Shown piece by piece: positions 34,333-42,516 of a stretch of 64,000 nucleotides of DNA (position 1 is the first letter of the stretch; each line of letters begins with the position of its first letter). The position numbers were made by a program, and so were the translations under genes. Source of the DNA: an uncultured Anaeromusa sp. (GTDB lineage Bacteria; Bacillota; Negativicutes; Anaeromusales; Anaeromusaceae); NCBI RefSeq assembly GCF_963676855.1, contig NZ_OY781460.1:2209520-2273519 (forward strand), written 5' to 3'. The notes under the pieces were generated by a model. It ran no database searches and was not told the DNA's origin. It saw nothing but the letters and a program-made list of their open reading frames with translations.

Positions 34333-34490
34333 ATTATAGGAAGCGCTCTTGCCTTCATGGGAGAGTAGTTGACTAACATGAATGATTTTTCTTGTTAAAC
34401 AGGAAGAAAACGGGGAAAGAGCAGGGGTTTTAAAAAACGATAGCGAAAATAAATTATTATATAAAGTAGAGCAAGGCAGGAGGGGCAAAC

Positions 34491-34625
34491 ATGCGCACAA
34501 AAGGAATCAGCCGTAAGGTGATGCATCGAGAAGAAAGCCGAAAAATGGGGCGCGTGGCTATGTATATCGGTGGCGCGGTGGCGGTGATTCTCTTGCTGCT
34601 TATGATCGGATCGGCTTTATTTTAA
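34491..34625 (+). CDS. 44-residue single-span membrane protein
   Basis: A short gene with ATG at 34491, AGGAGGGG about 7 bases upstream, and TAA at 34623-34625. The product has a basic cytoplasmic start (MRTKGISRKVMHREESRKMG) and then one hydrophobic helix (MYIGGAVAVILLLLMIGSALF) reaching the C-terminus. The pattern predicts an inner-membrane peptide with its N-terminus inside. I do not recognise a family. The next gene has its own promoter, so they need not be cotranscribed. Confidence 0.62.
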   Translation: MRTKGISRKVMHREESRKMGRVAMYIGGAVAVILLLLMIGSALF

Positions 34626-34633
34626 GAAGGTGC

Positions 34634-34662
34634 TGGTCAAATTGTGACAAGCAAGGTATAAT
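34634..34662 (+). promoter_or_regulatory. promoter of the sulfite reductase-like gene
   Basis: TGGTCA (34634-34639), 17-base spacer and consensus TATAAT (34657-34662). Confidence 0.6.
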
Positions 34663-34708
34663 TTGAAAGGAAGTTTTTCTTAAATAATATTAATTCGCGG
34701 AGGTTGCT

Positions 34709-35380
34709 ATGACGACACAGAAAATGGACATGCTGGAAAAAGGCGCTATTGTACAACGGGATCGCAAGACCTATGCTGTTGCGCCACATATTCCGGGAGG
34801 CATTATTTTAGATCCTGATGTATTGCACAAAATTGCGGATGTGGCGAAGAAATATCAGGCTCAGGCGCTGAAACTAACTATGGCGCAGCGTATTGCTATC
34901 GTTGGGATCAAAGAAGAGGATATTGACAAGGTTTGGGAAGAACTAGGAATGGACAAAGGGCATGCCATAGGCCTTTGTGTACGCAGCATAAAAATTTGCC
35001 CTGCTACGCATTTTTGCAAGCGGGCGCAGCAAGACGGAGTAACGCTGGGCTTGGCTTTGGATGAGAGGTATCATGGTATGGAACTGCCGTCTAAGTTTAA
35101 AATTGCAGTCTCCGGTTGCGCGAACGCTTGCACCGAGCCTGTACTGAAAGATATCGGTATTATTGGTTTGCCGAAAGGTTTTACGGTGTTGATGGGGGGC
35201 AATGGAGGCGTGAAGCCTCGCTTGGGCAACGAAGTGGCCCAAGGCTTGAACCAAGAGGAAGTGCTTGCTTTAGTCGATCAGATTGTGGCGTATTATAAAG
35301 CAAATGCCAATAAAAACGAGCGCTTAGGACGCATGATTGATCGTCTGGGTTTGGAGACGGTGCAAAAGGCGATTTTATAA
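34709..35380 (+). CDS. small siroheme/4Fe-4S sulfite-nitrite reductase-like protein
   Basis: A 223-residue protein with one ferredoxin-like half domain (LKLTMAQRIAIVGIKEEDIDKVWEELG) and one nitrite/sulfite reductase 4Fe-4S domain. Cluster ligands are clear: CPATHFC (Cx5C) and SGCANACTEP (Cx3C), the arrangement that binds a 4Fe-4S cluster beside siroheme. It is about half the length of true assimilatory enzymes, matching the small Dsr-like proteins of anaerobes whose physiological reaction is mostly unknown. The ATG follows GCGGAGG. Confidence 0.85.
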   Translation: MTTQKMDMLEKGAIVQRDRKTYAVAPHIPGGIILDPDVLHKIADVAKKYQAQALKLTMAQRIAIVGIKEEDIDKVWEELGMDKGHAIGLCVRSIKICPATHFCKRAQQDGVTLGLALDERYHGMELPSKFKIAVSGCANACTEPVLKDIGIIGLPKGFTVLMGGNGGVKPRLGNEVAQGLNQEEVLALVDQIVAYYKANANKNERLGRMIDRLGLETVQKAIL

Positions 35381-35405
35381 TGTAAGAGAAGGAGGAGGCT
35401 CTTCA

Positions 35406-36632
35406 ATGGACCAACAGTGGATTGTGGAAACCATTAACGCTATCGCCTCCATGGGGGCGGATGAAGCGGGGGCGGCTAATCGTCTGGCTTTTACAGTTGC
35501 CGATAAGGAAGCGAGAGGTTATGTTGCTTCTCTTATGGAGTCGTTAGGTATGACTGTGCTCATTGATGCTATTGGTAATGTGGTTGGCCGTTTGGAGGGA
35601 TCAGAGCCACAACTGCCGCCGGTGGCGATGGGTTCACATGTGGACACAGTACCTCATGGTGGACATTATGACGGTGTTGTCGGCGTTGTGGGTGCGCTTG
35701 CCGCGGTAGGGCGTTTGAAGGCGGCAGGCCCGCTGCGTCGTACGGTGGAAGTGATTGTCTTTGTTGCAGAAGAGTCTAGCCGGTTTTCTCACTCGACGAT
35801 GGGCAGCAAAGCGATGATAGGTAGTGCTAATTTGAACGCTTGGGAGCGAGCTGTCGATAGCCAGGGGATTACGTTTCCGGCAGCGCTAGCGGCAGAAGGG
35901 CTTTCTTTTGAAAATCTGAAGCGAGGCGTTGGGGCGGAGCCAATCTATCAAGCCTATTTGGAGCTGCATATTGATCAAAGCAAGCAACTTGAGGAACGTG
36001 GCGCGGCGGTAGGCGTTGTGGAGGCCATTGCGGCACCTACACGCTTTAAGATGACGGTGACCGGTATGGCCAGCCATTCGGGCACTACACCTATGCATGA
36101 TCGCTATGATGCTTTGGTTAGTGCTTCAGAGTTGGTGCTGGCTATTCGTAACATTGCGAACGATCATGCGGAAGATGATATTGTGGCTACTGTCGGAAAT
36201 CTAAAAGTCTATCCTGGCGCGATGAATGTAGTGCCGGGCAAGGCGGAACTGTGGGTGGATCTACGAGGAACCGATCACGAATACATTGTGGAAAGCCTTC
36301 AGGAAATAAAGGATGCAGCTCTTTCTGTCGCAGAAGAGTATGATACGCCAGTAACAATAGAAATGCTTTCGGCAGACAAACCGGTAGCTATGGATGATGA
36401 ACTGGTATTATTGGCGGAAAAAGCGGCGGAGGAAGTTGGCGTCGAGTGGATGCGTGCAGTCAGTGGGGCTGGGCATGATGCTATGAACATGGCTAAAATT
36501 GCTCCTGCGGGCATGATTTTTGTACGCTCTCGTAATGGCGTCAGCCATCATCCAGATGAATATGCGTCTCCTGAAGACATTGAGGCGGGAGTGCAAGTGC
36601 TTACTGCTATGCTGCGTCGGTTGCTTACCTGA
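35406..36632 (+). CDS. M20 family Zn-dependent amidase (hydantoinase/carbamoylase type)
   Basis: A 408-residue enzyme of the AllC/HyuC/amidase group that hydrolyses N-carbamoyl or related amides. Dimetal ligands are visible in order: MGSHVDTVPHGGHYDGVVG (His and bridging Asp), VAEESSRF (Glu), LELHIDQS (His) and GVSHHPDEY (last His). The lid domain motif ASHSGTTPMHDRYDAL is also conserved. ATG at 35406 has GAAGGAGGAG upstream. Substrate cannot be predicted; no hydantoinase or transporter gene adjoins it. It lies 25 bases after the sulfite reductase-like gene. Confidence 0.88.
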   Translation: MDQQWIVETINAIASMGADEAGAANRLAFTVADKEARGYVASLMESLGMTVLIDAIGNVVGRLEGSEPQLPPVAMGSHVDTVPHGGHYDGVVGVVGALAAVGRLKAAGPLRRTVEVIVFVAEESSRFSHSTMGSKAMIGSANLNAWERAVDSQGITFPAALAAEGLSFENLKRGVGAEPIYQAYLELHIDQSKQLEERGAAVGVVEAIAAPTRFKMTVTGMASHSGTTPMHDRYDALVSASELVLAIRNIANDHAEDDIVATVGNLKVYPGAMNVVPGKAELWVDLRGTDHEYIVESLQEIKDAALSVAEEYDTPVTIEMLSADKPVAMDDELVLLAEKAAEEVGVEWMRAVSGAGHDAMNMAKIAPAGMIFVRSRNGVSHHPDEYASPEDIEAGVQVLTAMLRRLLT

Positions 36633-36714
36633 AGGTCAAAGCCGGTTTCTTGAGGCGTGGTGTATAGTAGTCTTCCTTGACGGAGCGGTAATGAATGAAG
36701 TAAGATAATAGTAT

Positions 36715-36835
36715 ACTGCCGAATCCATATTATGGTACGGGGGAACCAACTTATGGGGTGAATCCGCCTAGGCGGAAGGGTATTTTCTCTCTCTTTTTCA
36801 ACCCGAACCCGACAGCTAACCTCGGAGGCAGGAGT
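36715..36835 (+). promoter_or_regulatory. cyclic-di-AMP riboswitch (ydaO/yuaA type)
   Basis: The conserved blocks of this class are all present in order: CCGAATCC (36719-36726), TACGGGGGAACC (36736-36747), ATGGGGTGAATCCG (36753-36766), ACCCGAACCCGACAGC (36801-36816) and TAACCTCGGAGGC (36817-36829). It ends about 22 bases before the start of a wall hydrolase gene. In other bacteria this class turns genes for wall hydrolases and osmolyte transport off when c-di-AMP is high. A separate terminator stem was not identified, so control may be by sequestering GAGAGGTG. Confidence 0.88.
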
Positions 36836-36856
36836 TTAAAGAGAGGTGATTTAGGC

Positions 36857-37462
36857 ATGAAGTGTTTAAAGCAAATCGGGACTTTTGTGTTGTGCGGCTT
36901 ATTATGTATGATGCCGTCGGTGCTCGCGGCAACTACTACGCCGCCTGTGACACACCAGGAACAGCTGGTCGTACAACAAGGGATGCGCGGGGAAAATGTC
37001 ATGCGGGTCCAGCATCTGCTGGCTAATCAAGGATTTTATGCTGCGGCTGTAGATGGCGTATTCGGTCCGCAAACGTGGCAGGCTGTTGCTGATTTTCAAA
37101 GCATGAGCGGCCTGGGAGTGACTGGAGTGGTTGATGCGGGTACTCTGAGTGCGCTTGAACGGGCTCAAGACCAGCCTGGTCGTTTTGGACGGTCCATGAA
37201 CATGAAGGCTACGGCGTATTCTCGATTCGACCCTGGCTGCGGCAGCTATACGGCGCGAGGAAATTTATTGCATAAGGGCTTAGTGGCTGTAGATCCAAAC
37301 GTAATTCCCTTAGGAACTAGACTGTATATTCCAGGATACGGCTTTGCCATAGCCGATGATACCGGTGGCGCCATTAAAGGTCATATAATTGATTTGGCTT
37401 TTGATAGTCATCAAGAAGCCATCAATTTTGGCGTCAGACATATTACGGTGTACATTTTATAA
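36857..37462 (+). CDS. secreted cell-wall hydrolase with PG-binding and 3D domains
   Basis: A 201-residue exported protein: signal peptide MKCLKQIGTFVLCGLLCMMPSVLA, PG_binding_1 domain (QQGMRGENVMRVQHLLANQGF ... VFGPQTWQAVADFQ, about 40-105), and a C-terminal 3D domain (MKATAYSRFDPGCGSYTA ... IADDTGGAIKGHIIDLAF) with the three aspartates of the lytic-transglycosylase-like MltA/3D fold. ATG at 36857 follows GAGAGGTG. It sits behind a c-di-AMP riboswitch, like the known YocH-type autolysins, and is closed by a terminator. Confidence 0.9.
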   Translation: MKCLKQIGTFVLCGLLCMMPSVLAATTTPPVTHQEQLVVQQGMRGENVMRVQHLLANQGFYAAAVDGVFGPQTWQAVADFQSMSGLGVTGVVDAGTLSALERAQDQPGRFGRSMNMKATAYSRFDPGCGSYTARGNLLHKGLVAVDPNVIPLGTRLYIPGYGFAIADDTGGAIKGHIIDLAFDSHQEAINFGVRHITVYIL

Positions 37463-37477
37463 AAAACATAGCAGTAT

Positions 37478-37509
37478 TAAAAAAGGGCAGGCTTGAGCCT
37501 GCCTTTTTT
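37478..37509 (+). terminator. terminator of the 3D-domain hydrolase gene
   Basis: An AAAAAAGGGCAGGC arm pairs with GCCTGCCTTTTTT around TTGA. Confidence 0.85.
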
Positions 37510-37524
37510 CATGGGGTGGAGCAG

Positions 37525-38304
37525 ATGCAAAATGGCGTAAGAGAAGAGATTGGTATTGCCGGACCTCGGCGTGAACTCCAGGCGGTGGTGCATTATCCGC
37601 AGGGCGTAGTCGTACACGAAACTTGCTGGCTGGTAATGAGCCATGGATTTCGAGGTTCTAAGGATGGACAAGGGCAGGCAGTGGAATTAGCTGAGCAGGT
37701 GAGCGCCAGGGGGATGGGCGTAGTTCGGTTTGATTTTACACCGTGTGAGTCCTTAGACAGGCAGGTAGAAGAACTTCTTTGCGTGACCAGGTGGATGCAA
37801 CACCAAGGGTGGATGTCGTTGGTTCTTCTAGGTCGTAGTATGGGAGGTTGTGCATCACTTGTGGTTGCCGGCCAGCTAGGCAAAAGAATAAAGGGGCTTT
37901 GCTTATGGGCGACTCCTGGAGAGCTACAGGTGACCTTTCAAAATGCATTAGGCCGGGAAGCGTATAGGCAATTGCAGCAAGGAAACAGCATTGAATTGCA
38001 GGACGAATGGGGATGCCTTCAGTTGAATCCGGATTTTATTGGAGGTTTTGCCGTGCTGGGGCTGCCGGAAAAGTTGAAGGCGCTGGGGCCATTGCCATTG
38101 CTGATTTTACATGGTACAGAAGATGAATTAGTGCCTGTGGAGCAAGCTCGTGTTTATGCAAGTGTTGCTCAGGGTCCCTGTAAACTAGTCGTTTTAGAAG
38201 GTGCAGATCATCGTTTTAGTGAACATTTTAGGGAAAGCGCGGCGGCGGTAATGGCTTGGTTAGAGCCGTGGTATACAAAAATATCCAGTTCATGTATACT
38301 GTAA
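37525..38304 (+). CDS. alpha/beta hydrolase
   Basis: A 259-residue serine hydrolase with no signal peptide. The oxyanion-region motif MSHGFRGSKDG, nucleophile elbow GRSMGGC, acid in HGTEDELVPV and catalytic histidine in EGADHRFSEH are all present and in the usual order. It resembles the COG1073/dienelactone-like esterase group; the substrate is unknown. ATG at 37525 follows GGGGTGGAG; a GTG 9 bases upstream is the alternative. Confidence 0.85.
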   Translation: MQNGVREEIGIAGPRRELQAVVHYPQGVVVHETCWLVMSHGFRGSKDGQGQAVELAEQVSARGMGVVRFDFTPCESLDRQVEELLCVTRWMQHQGWMSLVLLGRSMGGCASLVVAGQLGKRIKGLCLWATPGELQVTFQNALGREAYRQLQQGNSIELQDEWGCLQLNPDFIGGFAVLGLPEKLKALGPLPLLILHGTEDELVPVEQARVYASVAQGPCKLVVLEGADHRFSEHFRESAAAVMAWLEPWYTKISSSCIL

Positions 38305-38394
38305 GAAAAAAGATACTATTGCGGCAATTGTCGGAGTGAGAGATAGATCTTTTACTGAGGCAGGCGCCGTGACGGGCAGGCAAGGAGGGTATGT

Positions 38395-39528
38395 ATGGAT
38401 TTTCAATGGACCCAAGATCAAGTGGACTTGAAAAACATGACCCAAGAATTCATTGCAAAAGAGGTTGTGCCATACGCTGGAGAGATGGATGCCGCTGGCG
38501 GGCTGCGTCCGGGATTGCAGGAAAAGTTCCATGAAATGGGCCTGTTGAACTTGATTGTTCCCGAAGAGTACGGCGGTCCTGGGCTTGACGCGCTAACAGT
38601 AGCGGTGCTGTATGAAGAAATAGGTAAAGGCTGTGCTGGCGTGGCTACCAGTATTGCTGCTAATGCTTTGGCGGCGTATCCGGTATTGTTGTTAGGCACA
38701 GAAGAGCAAAAGAAGTTCTTTTTTGACAAATTAAATGAAGGAAAGTTGGCTGCTTTTGCACTGACAGAGCCGAACGCAGGCTCTGATGCAGGCGGCGTTG
38801 TTACATCTGCCGTAAAGGATGGCAACGAGTATGTCTTAAACGGCAATAAATGTTTTATTACCAATGCTTCAAGCGCCGATATATTTGTTGTTTTTGCTAA
38901 TACGCGCAAAGTGGCCGGTATTCGCGGTCTGACTGCTTTCATTCTGGAGAAAGGAACTCCGGGCTTTTCTGTAGGAAAAAAAGAAGAGAAAATGGGAATT
39001 TGCGCGTCAGATACTTGCGAACTGATTCTCGATGGCGTGCGAGTGTCGGAAGAACGTCGCGTCGGTCGCGAGGGCGAAGGGTTTAAAATTGCTATGAAAA
39101 CTCTGGATGCGGCCCGCCCGTTGGTGGGGGCTGTGTCTGTGGGAATTTCTCAGGCAGCATTGGACTGCGCAGTAAAATATGCCAAAGAGCGCCAGCAGTT
39201 CAGCAAGCCGGTGGCTTCTTTCCAATTGGTGCAGGCGATGGTGGCTGATATGGCCATGCAGATTGAGGCGGCGCGGCTGTTAGTGCATAAGGCTTGCTGG
39301 CTCAAAGATCGGGGGATGTCTTACTCCAAGGAAGCGGCAATGGCCAAGTGCTTTGCTTCTGATGTAGCTATGAAAGTGACCGTTGATGCCGTTCAAGTAA
39401 TGGGCGGCTATGGTTATTCGAAAGAGTATCCGGCGGAAAAATATATGCGTGATGCTAAGATTATGCAGATCTATGAGGGGACGAATCAGATTCAGCGCTT
39501 GGTTATTGCCAATGCGGTTTTGTATTGA
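38395..39528 (+). CDS. acyl-CoA dehydrogenase
   Basis: A 377-residue flavoenzyme that oxidises an acyl-CoA at the alpha-beta bond. Present are IVPEEYGGPGLD, the FAD-binding FALTEPNAGSDAG, CFITNASSADIFVVFA, RQQFSKPVASFQ and the C-terminal YEGTNQIQRLVIA, where Glu361 matches the catalytic base of short-chain and butyryl-CoA enzymes. It stands alone between a strong AAGGAGGG and a terminator, with no etfAB, thiolase or crotonase next to it, so substrate is open. Confidence 0.92.
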   Translation: MDFQWTQDQVDLKNMTQEFIAKEVVPYAGEMDAAGGLRPGLQEKFHEMGLLNLIVPEEYGGPGLDALTVAVLYEEIGKGCAGVATSIAANALAAYPVLLLGTEEQKKFFFDKLNEGKLAAFALTEPNAGSDAGGVVTSAVKDGNEYVLNGNKCFITNASSADIFVVFANTRKVAGIRGLTAFILEKGTPGFSVGKKEEKMGICASDTCELILDGVRVSEERRVGREGEGFKIAMKTLDAARPLVGAVSVGISQAALDCAVKYAKERQQFSKPVASFQLVQAMVADMAMQIEAARLLVHKACWLKDRGMSYSKEAAMAKCFASDVAMKVTVDAVQVMGGYGYSKEYPAEKYMRDAKIMQIYEGTNQIQRLVIANAVLY

Positions 39529-39545
39529 AGAATAGGCAGCAGAAG

Positions 39546-39567
39546 AGCTTCCGTATAGACGGAGGCT
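39546..39567 (+). terminator. terminator of the acyl-CoA dehydrogenase gene
   Basis: AGCTTCCGT pairs with ACGGAGGCT (one G-T pair) around ATAG, followed by TTTTTTTTATTT. Confidence 0.85.
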
Positions 39568-39586
39568 TTTTTTTATTTACTAAAAA

Positions 39587-39629
39587 TTAACAATTCCATA
39601 GCACGGACTTTACATAGAATTTTTATACT
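39587..39629 (+). promoter_or_regulatory. candidate PhoP box and promoter of the phosphatase gene
   Basis: Hexamers TTAACA (39587), ATAGCA (39598), TTTACA (39609) and TTTTTA (39620) repeat every 11 bases, the spacing known for PhoP boxes in Bacillus (TTAACA-like, N5). Two of the four are good matches. The last overlaps a -10 TATACT (39624-39629), and no good -35 is present, as expected for an activated promoter. Confidence 0.5.
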
Positions 39630-39666
39630 GGAGGAGGTGGGAAAATACATAGTAGGAGGAGATTGT

Positions 39667-41145
39667 GTGAATAAGAAAAAATGGCTGATGCCCTGTGCTG
39701 CGCTGACGGTGCTGGTGGCGATTTTGGTAGCGTTGGCAATGCCACAGACCAATGCGGTGGCTGATGCAGCCAATGATCAAGCTTATTATGGGAAAAAAGC
39801 GAAATATGTCTTCTATTTCATTGGCGACGGTATGGCTTTGAGCCAAATTAACTCCGCGGAGATTTTTAAGGGCACTCAAAACGGCAATGGTTCTATGGCC
39901 AGACAGCCTATGAATTTTACCGCTTTTGCACACCAGGGCTTGCAGAGAACGCAGTCGGCGGATACGTTCATCACTGAATCAGCTGCTGCAGGAACGGCGC
40001 TGGCTACAGGTAATAAAACAAATAATGACATTCTGGGTATGGATCCCACTAAGAGCGTGAAGTTTAAAACCATGGCGGAAATGGCCAAAGAAAAAGGTAT
40101 GAAAGTGGGTATTGTCTCCAGCGTGTCCTTGGACCATGCAACTCCTGGCGCTTTTTATGCGCATCAACCGACTCGCAAAAACTATTATGAAATCGGTCAG
40201 GAAATGATTAACAGCAATTTTGATTATTTTGCCGGCGGCGGGCTATTGGCTCCTACGGGCAAGAAAAAAGACCAGCCTAACTTGCTGGATATTGCCAAAC
40301 AAAAAGGCTATCAAGTAGCTGTTTCGACTGAAGAAATCCAAAAAATTGGCCAAGGCAGCGGTAAAACGATTGCCATTGCGCCAAACCTGGCGGCGGAGGA
40401 AGCCATGTCTTATGAAATTGACCGCGGCGATAAAGTGTCTTTAGCTGAGTTTACCCGCAAAGGCATTGAGGTGTTGGATAATCAGAACGGCTTTTTTATG
40501 ATGGTGGAAGGCGGCAAAGTCGACTGGGCTTGCCATGCTAATGATGCGGCAACAACTGTAAAGGATGTCGTAGCTTTTGAAGAAGCCATTGCAGAAGCTT
40601 TAAAGTTTTACGCCAAACATCCGGATGAAACCTTGATCGTCGTTACTGGCGACCATGAGACCGGCGGCATGAGCATTGGCTTTGCCGGTACTGGCTACAA
40701 GACGTTCTTTAGTAAACTTGGCGGTCAGACCTTATCTTATGAAGAATTTGACAAACAGATCAAAACCTATCGCGATCAAGTGGGCGCTTCTAATGCCAAC
40801 TTAGAAGACTGGATGCCTGCTTTGGCAAACCAGTTTGGTATGAACGAATTGACGGCATACGAGAAAAATCGTCTGGTTCAAGCGTTGGCTGCCAGCATGA
40901 TCGATCCGAAGAAACGTCCTGCTGACGAAGAAACCACCTTGGCATACGGTCCCTACGAACCCTTCTCTGTAACGGTGACGCATTTGTTGAATCAGCGCGC
41001 AGGGATTGGCTGGACCACCTATGCTCATACTGGCGTGGCTGTGCCTGTGTATGCCCAAGGAATCGGCAGCGGCGTTTTTGAAGGGTATTATGACAATACA
41101 GATGTGGCGAAAAAAATGATGAATATTATGGGCGTTGCGAAATAA
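39667..41145 (+). CDS. phoA: alkaline phosphatase, exported
   Basis: Releases phosphate from esters outside the cytoplasm. The 492-residue protein has a signal peptide (KKWLMPCAALTVLVAILVALAMPQTNA) and the alkaline phosphatase fold: metal Asp in FYFIGDGMA, nucleophile Ser in FITESAAAGTALATG, VSSVSLDHATPGAFYAH, VEGGKVDWACHAND, the VVTGDHETGGMS metal site and a C-terminal TYAHTGVAVPVYA. GTG at 39667 has AGGAGGAG 5 bases upstream; an in-frame GTG at 39637 would add ten residues and lacks the basic start. It overlaps the next gene by one base. Confidence 0.9.
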   Translation: MNKKKWLMPCAALTVLVAILVALAMPQTNAVADAANDQAYYGKKAKYVFYFIGDGMALSQINSAEIFKGTQNGNGSMARQPMNFTAFAHQGLQRTQSADTFITESAAAGTALATGNKTNNDILGMDPTKSVKFKTMAEMAKEKGMKVGIVSSVSLDHATPGAFYAHQPTRKNYYEIGQEMINSNFDYFAGGGLLAPTGKKKDQPNLLDIAKQKGYQVAVSTEEIQKIGQGSGKTIAIAPNLAAEEAMSYEIDRGDKVSLAEFTRKGIEVLDNQNGFFMMVEGGKVDWACHANDAATTVKDVVAFEEAIAEALKFYAKHPDETLIVVTGDHETGGMSIGFAGTGYKTFFSKLGGQTLSYEEFDKQIKTYRDQVGASNANLEDWMPALANQFGMNELTAYEKNRLVQALAASMIDPKKRPADEETTLAYGPYEPFSVTVTHLLNQRAGIGWTTYAHTGVAVPVYAQGIGSGVFEGYYDNTDVAKKMMNIMGVAK

Positions 41146-42284
41146 TGAAACGGGATCGCATGGTTGTTTTCGTTATTTTATTAGTGTCCCTCGGTTTATA
41201 CTGGCTGCCAAGCCAGTTTACGCCGGAGGATGATGGATATATACGGGCCAAGGGCACCGTGCTCTCTGTTGATAATGAACACGTATACGTCCGCGGCGTA
41301 GTTCGCACAGGCGTGCAGGAGGTTGTGCTGCAAATAGCTGACGGTCCGTATGAAGGCAAGACCATTACTTGCAGCAATACGCTGTTGGGAAAATTGGAAA
41401 TGGATAAGATGTTTGCTCCGGGCGATATGGCGCTGGTGACTGTGAAGGGGACGGCAGGCGAGATTCAGGCCGCCAATGTGGTGGATCATTATCGTCTATA
41501 TGCGGAAGGCTTGCTCTTTTTCCTCTTTGCGGCGCTTTTATGCTGGTACGCCCGCTGGACTGGGCTGAAAGCGCTTCTTTCCTTTGTATTTACCGTTTTA
41601 GCCTTGTGGAAGGTACTTTGGCCGCTGTTTTTGCTTGGATGGGATCCGGTATTTGTATCCATCTTGGTTGTAGCGGCTATCGTCGGTACGGTTACGCTAT
41701 TGGTTATCGGCTTTAACCGCATTGCTTTAGCGGCTTTTTGCGGTACATTAGGGGGAGCGGTGGGGGCTGTAGTGCTGGCTTTTTTATTCGGACAGCTTTT
41801 TCGGGTTCACGGCGCAGTTTTGCCATATGCAGAGACCTTGCTGCATATGGGATACGCTCAGTTAGACCTGACCAGAATGTTTCTGGCAGGGATTATGCTG
41901 GCTTCTTCCGGGGCGATGATGGATGTGGCCGTTGATATTGCCGTAGCTGTTGGGGAGTTGAAATGTAAGCGGCCAGATTTAAAGCGAGGGGAGGCTATTG
42001 CATCGGGCCTGCATATAGGACGGGCTGTGGTCGGCACGATGACAACAACGTTGCTTCTGGCTTACAGCGGCTCTTTTATGGCGTTGATGATGGTTTTTAT
42101 CGCTCAAGGGACGCCTGTAGTCAATATTTTAAATTTGACTTACGTGGCGGCGGAAATACTGCATACGTTAACAGGAAGTATTGGTGTTGTGTTAGTAGCT
42201 CCTTGTACGGCCTTGTTGGCAGGAGTGCTCCTTGTGGAACCTTCATCGGCGTTGACGTGTGAATTATCAGCAAAAAAACCTTGA
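41145..42284 (+). CDS. YibE/F-like integral membrane protein
   Basis: A 379-residue membrane protein of the YibE/F family (function unknown, found in Firmicutes). An N-terminal span (VVFVILLVSLGLYWLP) is followed by an extracytoplasmic OB-like domain (IRAKGTVLSVDNEHVYVRGVV ... GEIQAANVVDHYR, about 30-115) and seven or so helices with Gly-rich patches (LGGAVGAVVLAFLFGQ, MLASSGAMMDVAVDIA). Its ATG overlaps the phosphatase stop (TAATG), so translation is coupled; a role in the same phosphate-related process is possible but unproven. Confidence 0.82.
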   Translation: MKRDRMVVFVILLVSLGLYWLPSQFTPEDDGYIRAKGTVLSVDNEHVYVRGVVRTGVQEVVLQIADGPYEGKTITCSNTLLGKLEMDKMFAPGDMALVTVKGTAGEIQAANVVDHYRLYAEGLLFFLFAALLCWYARWTGLKALLSFVFTVLALWKVLWPLFLLGWDPVFVSILVVAAIVGTVTLLVIGFNRIALAAFCGTLGGAVGAVVLAFLFGQLFRVHGAVLPYAETLLHMGYAQLDLTRMFLAGIMLASSGAMMDVAVDIAVAVGELKCKRPDLKRGEAIASGLHIGRAVVGTMTTTLLLAYSGSFMALMMVFIAQGTPVVNILNLTYVAAEILHTLTGSIGVVLVAPCTALLAGVLLVEPSSALTCELSAKKP

Positions 42285-42310
42285 CTTTTAAGAGCTCGAC
42301 GTATTATAAT
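42281..42310 (+). promoter_or_regulatory. promoter of tRNA-Val
   Basis: TTGACT (42281-42286), 18-base spacer and consensus TATAAT (42305-42310); the -35 contains the stop codon of the upstream gene. Confidence 0.78.
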
Positions 42311-42323
42311 TACCACTGTCCTC

Positions 42324-42400
42324 GGGGTTATAGCTCAGTTGGTTAGAGCGCATGCTTGACATGCATGAGGTCAGCGGTTCGAGCCCGTTTAACCCCACCA
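42324..42400 (+). tRNA. tRNA-Val (GAC anticodon)
   Basis: A 77-base cloverleaf with acceptor GGGGTTA/TAACCCC, anticodon stem CATGC/GCATG presenting TTGACAT (GAC) and encoded ACCA end. Confidence 0.95.
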
Positions 42401-42411
42401 ATTAACAAAGT

Positions 42412-42435
42412 AAGCTCCCGTGTGTTCGGGAGCTT
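42412..42435 (+). terminator. terminator of tRNA-Val
   Basis: AAGCTCCCG pairs with CGGGAGCTT, followed by a run of T. Confidence 0.88.
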
Positions 42436-42516
42436 TTTTTTGTCGTGGCAGGTAAAACTGCAGTGCATAGGGAATTGATAGAAGATGAGAAACAATACTC
42501 CAGGGGGCGAACGGAT

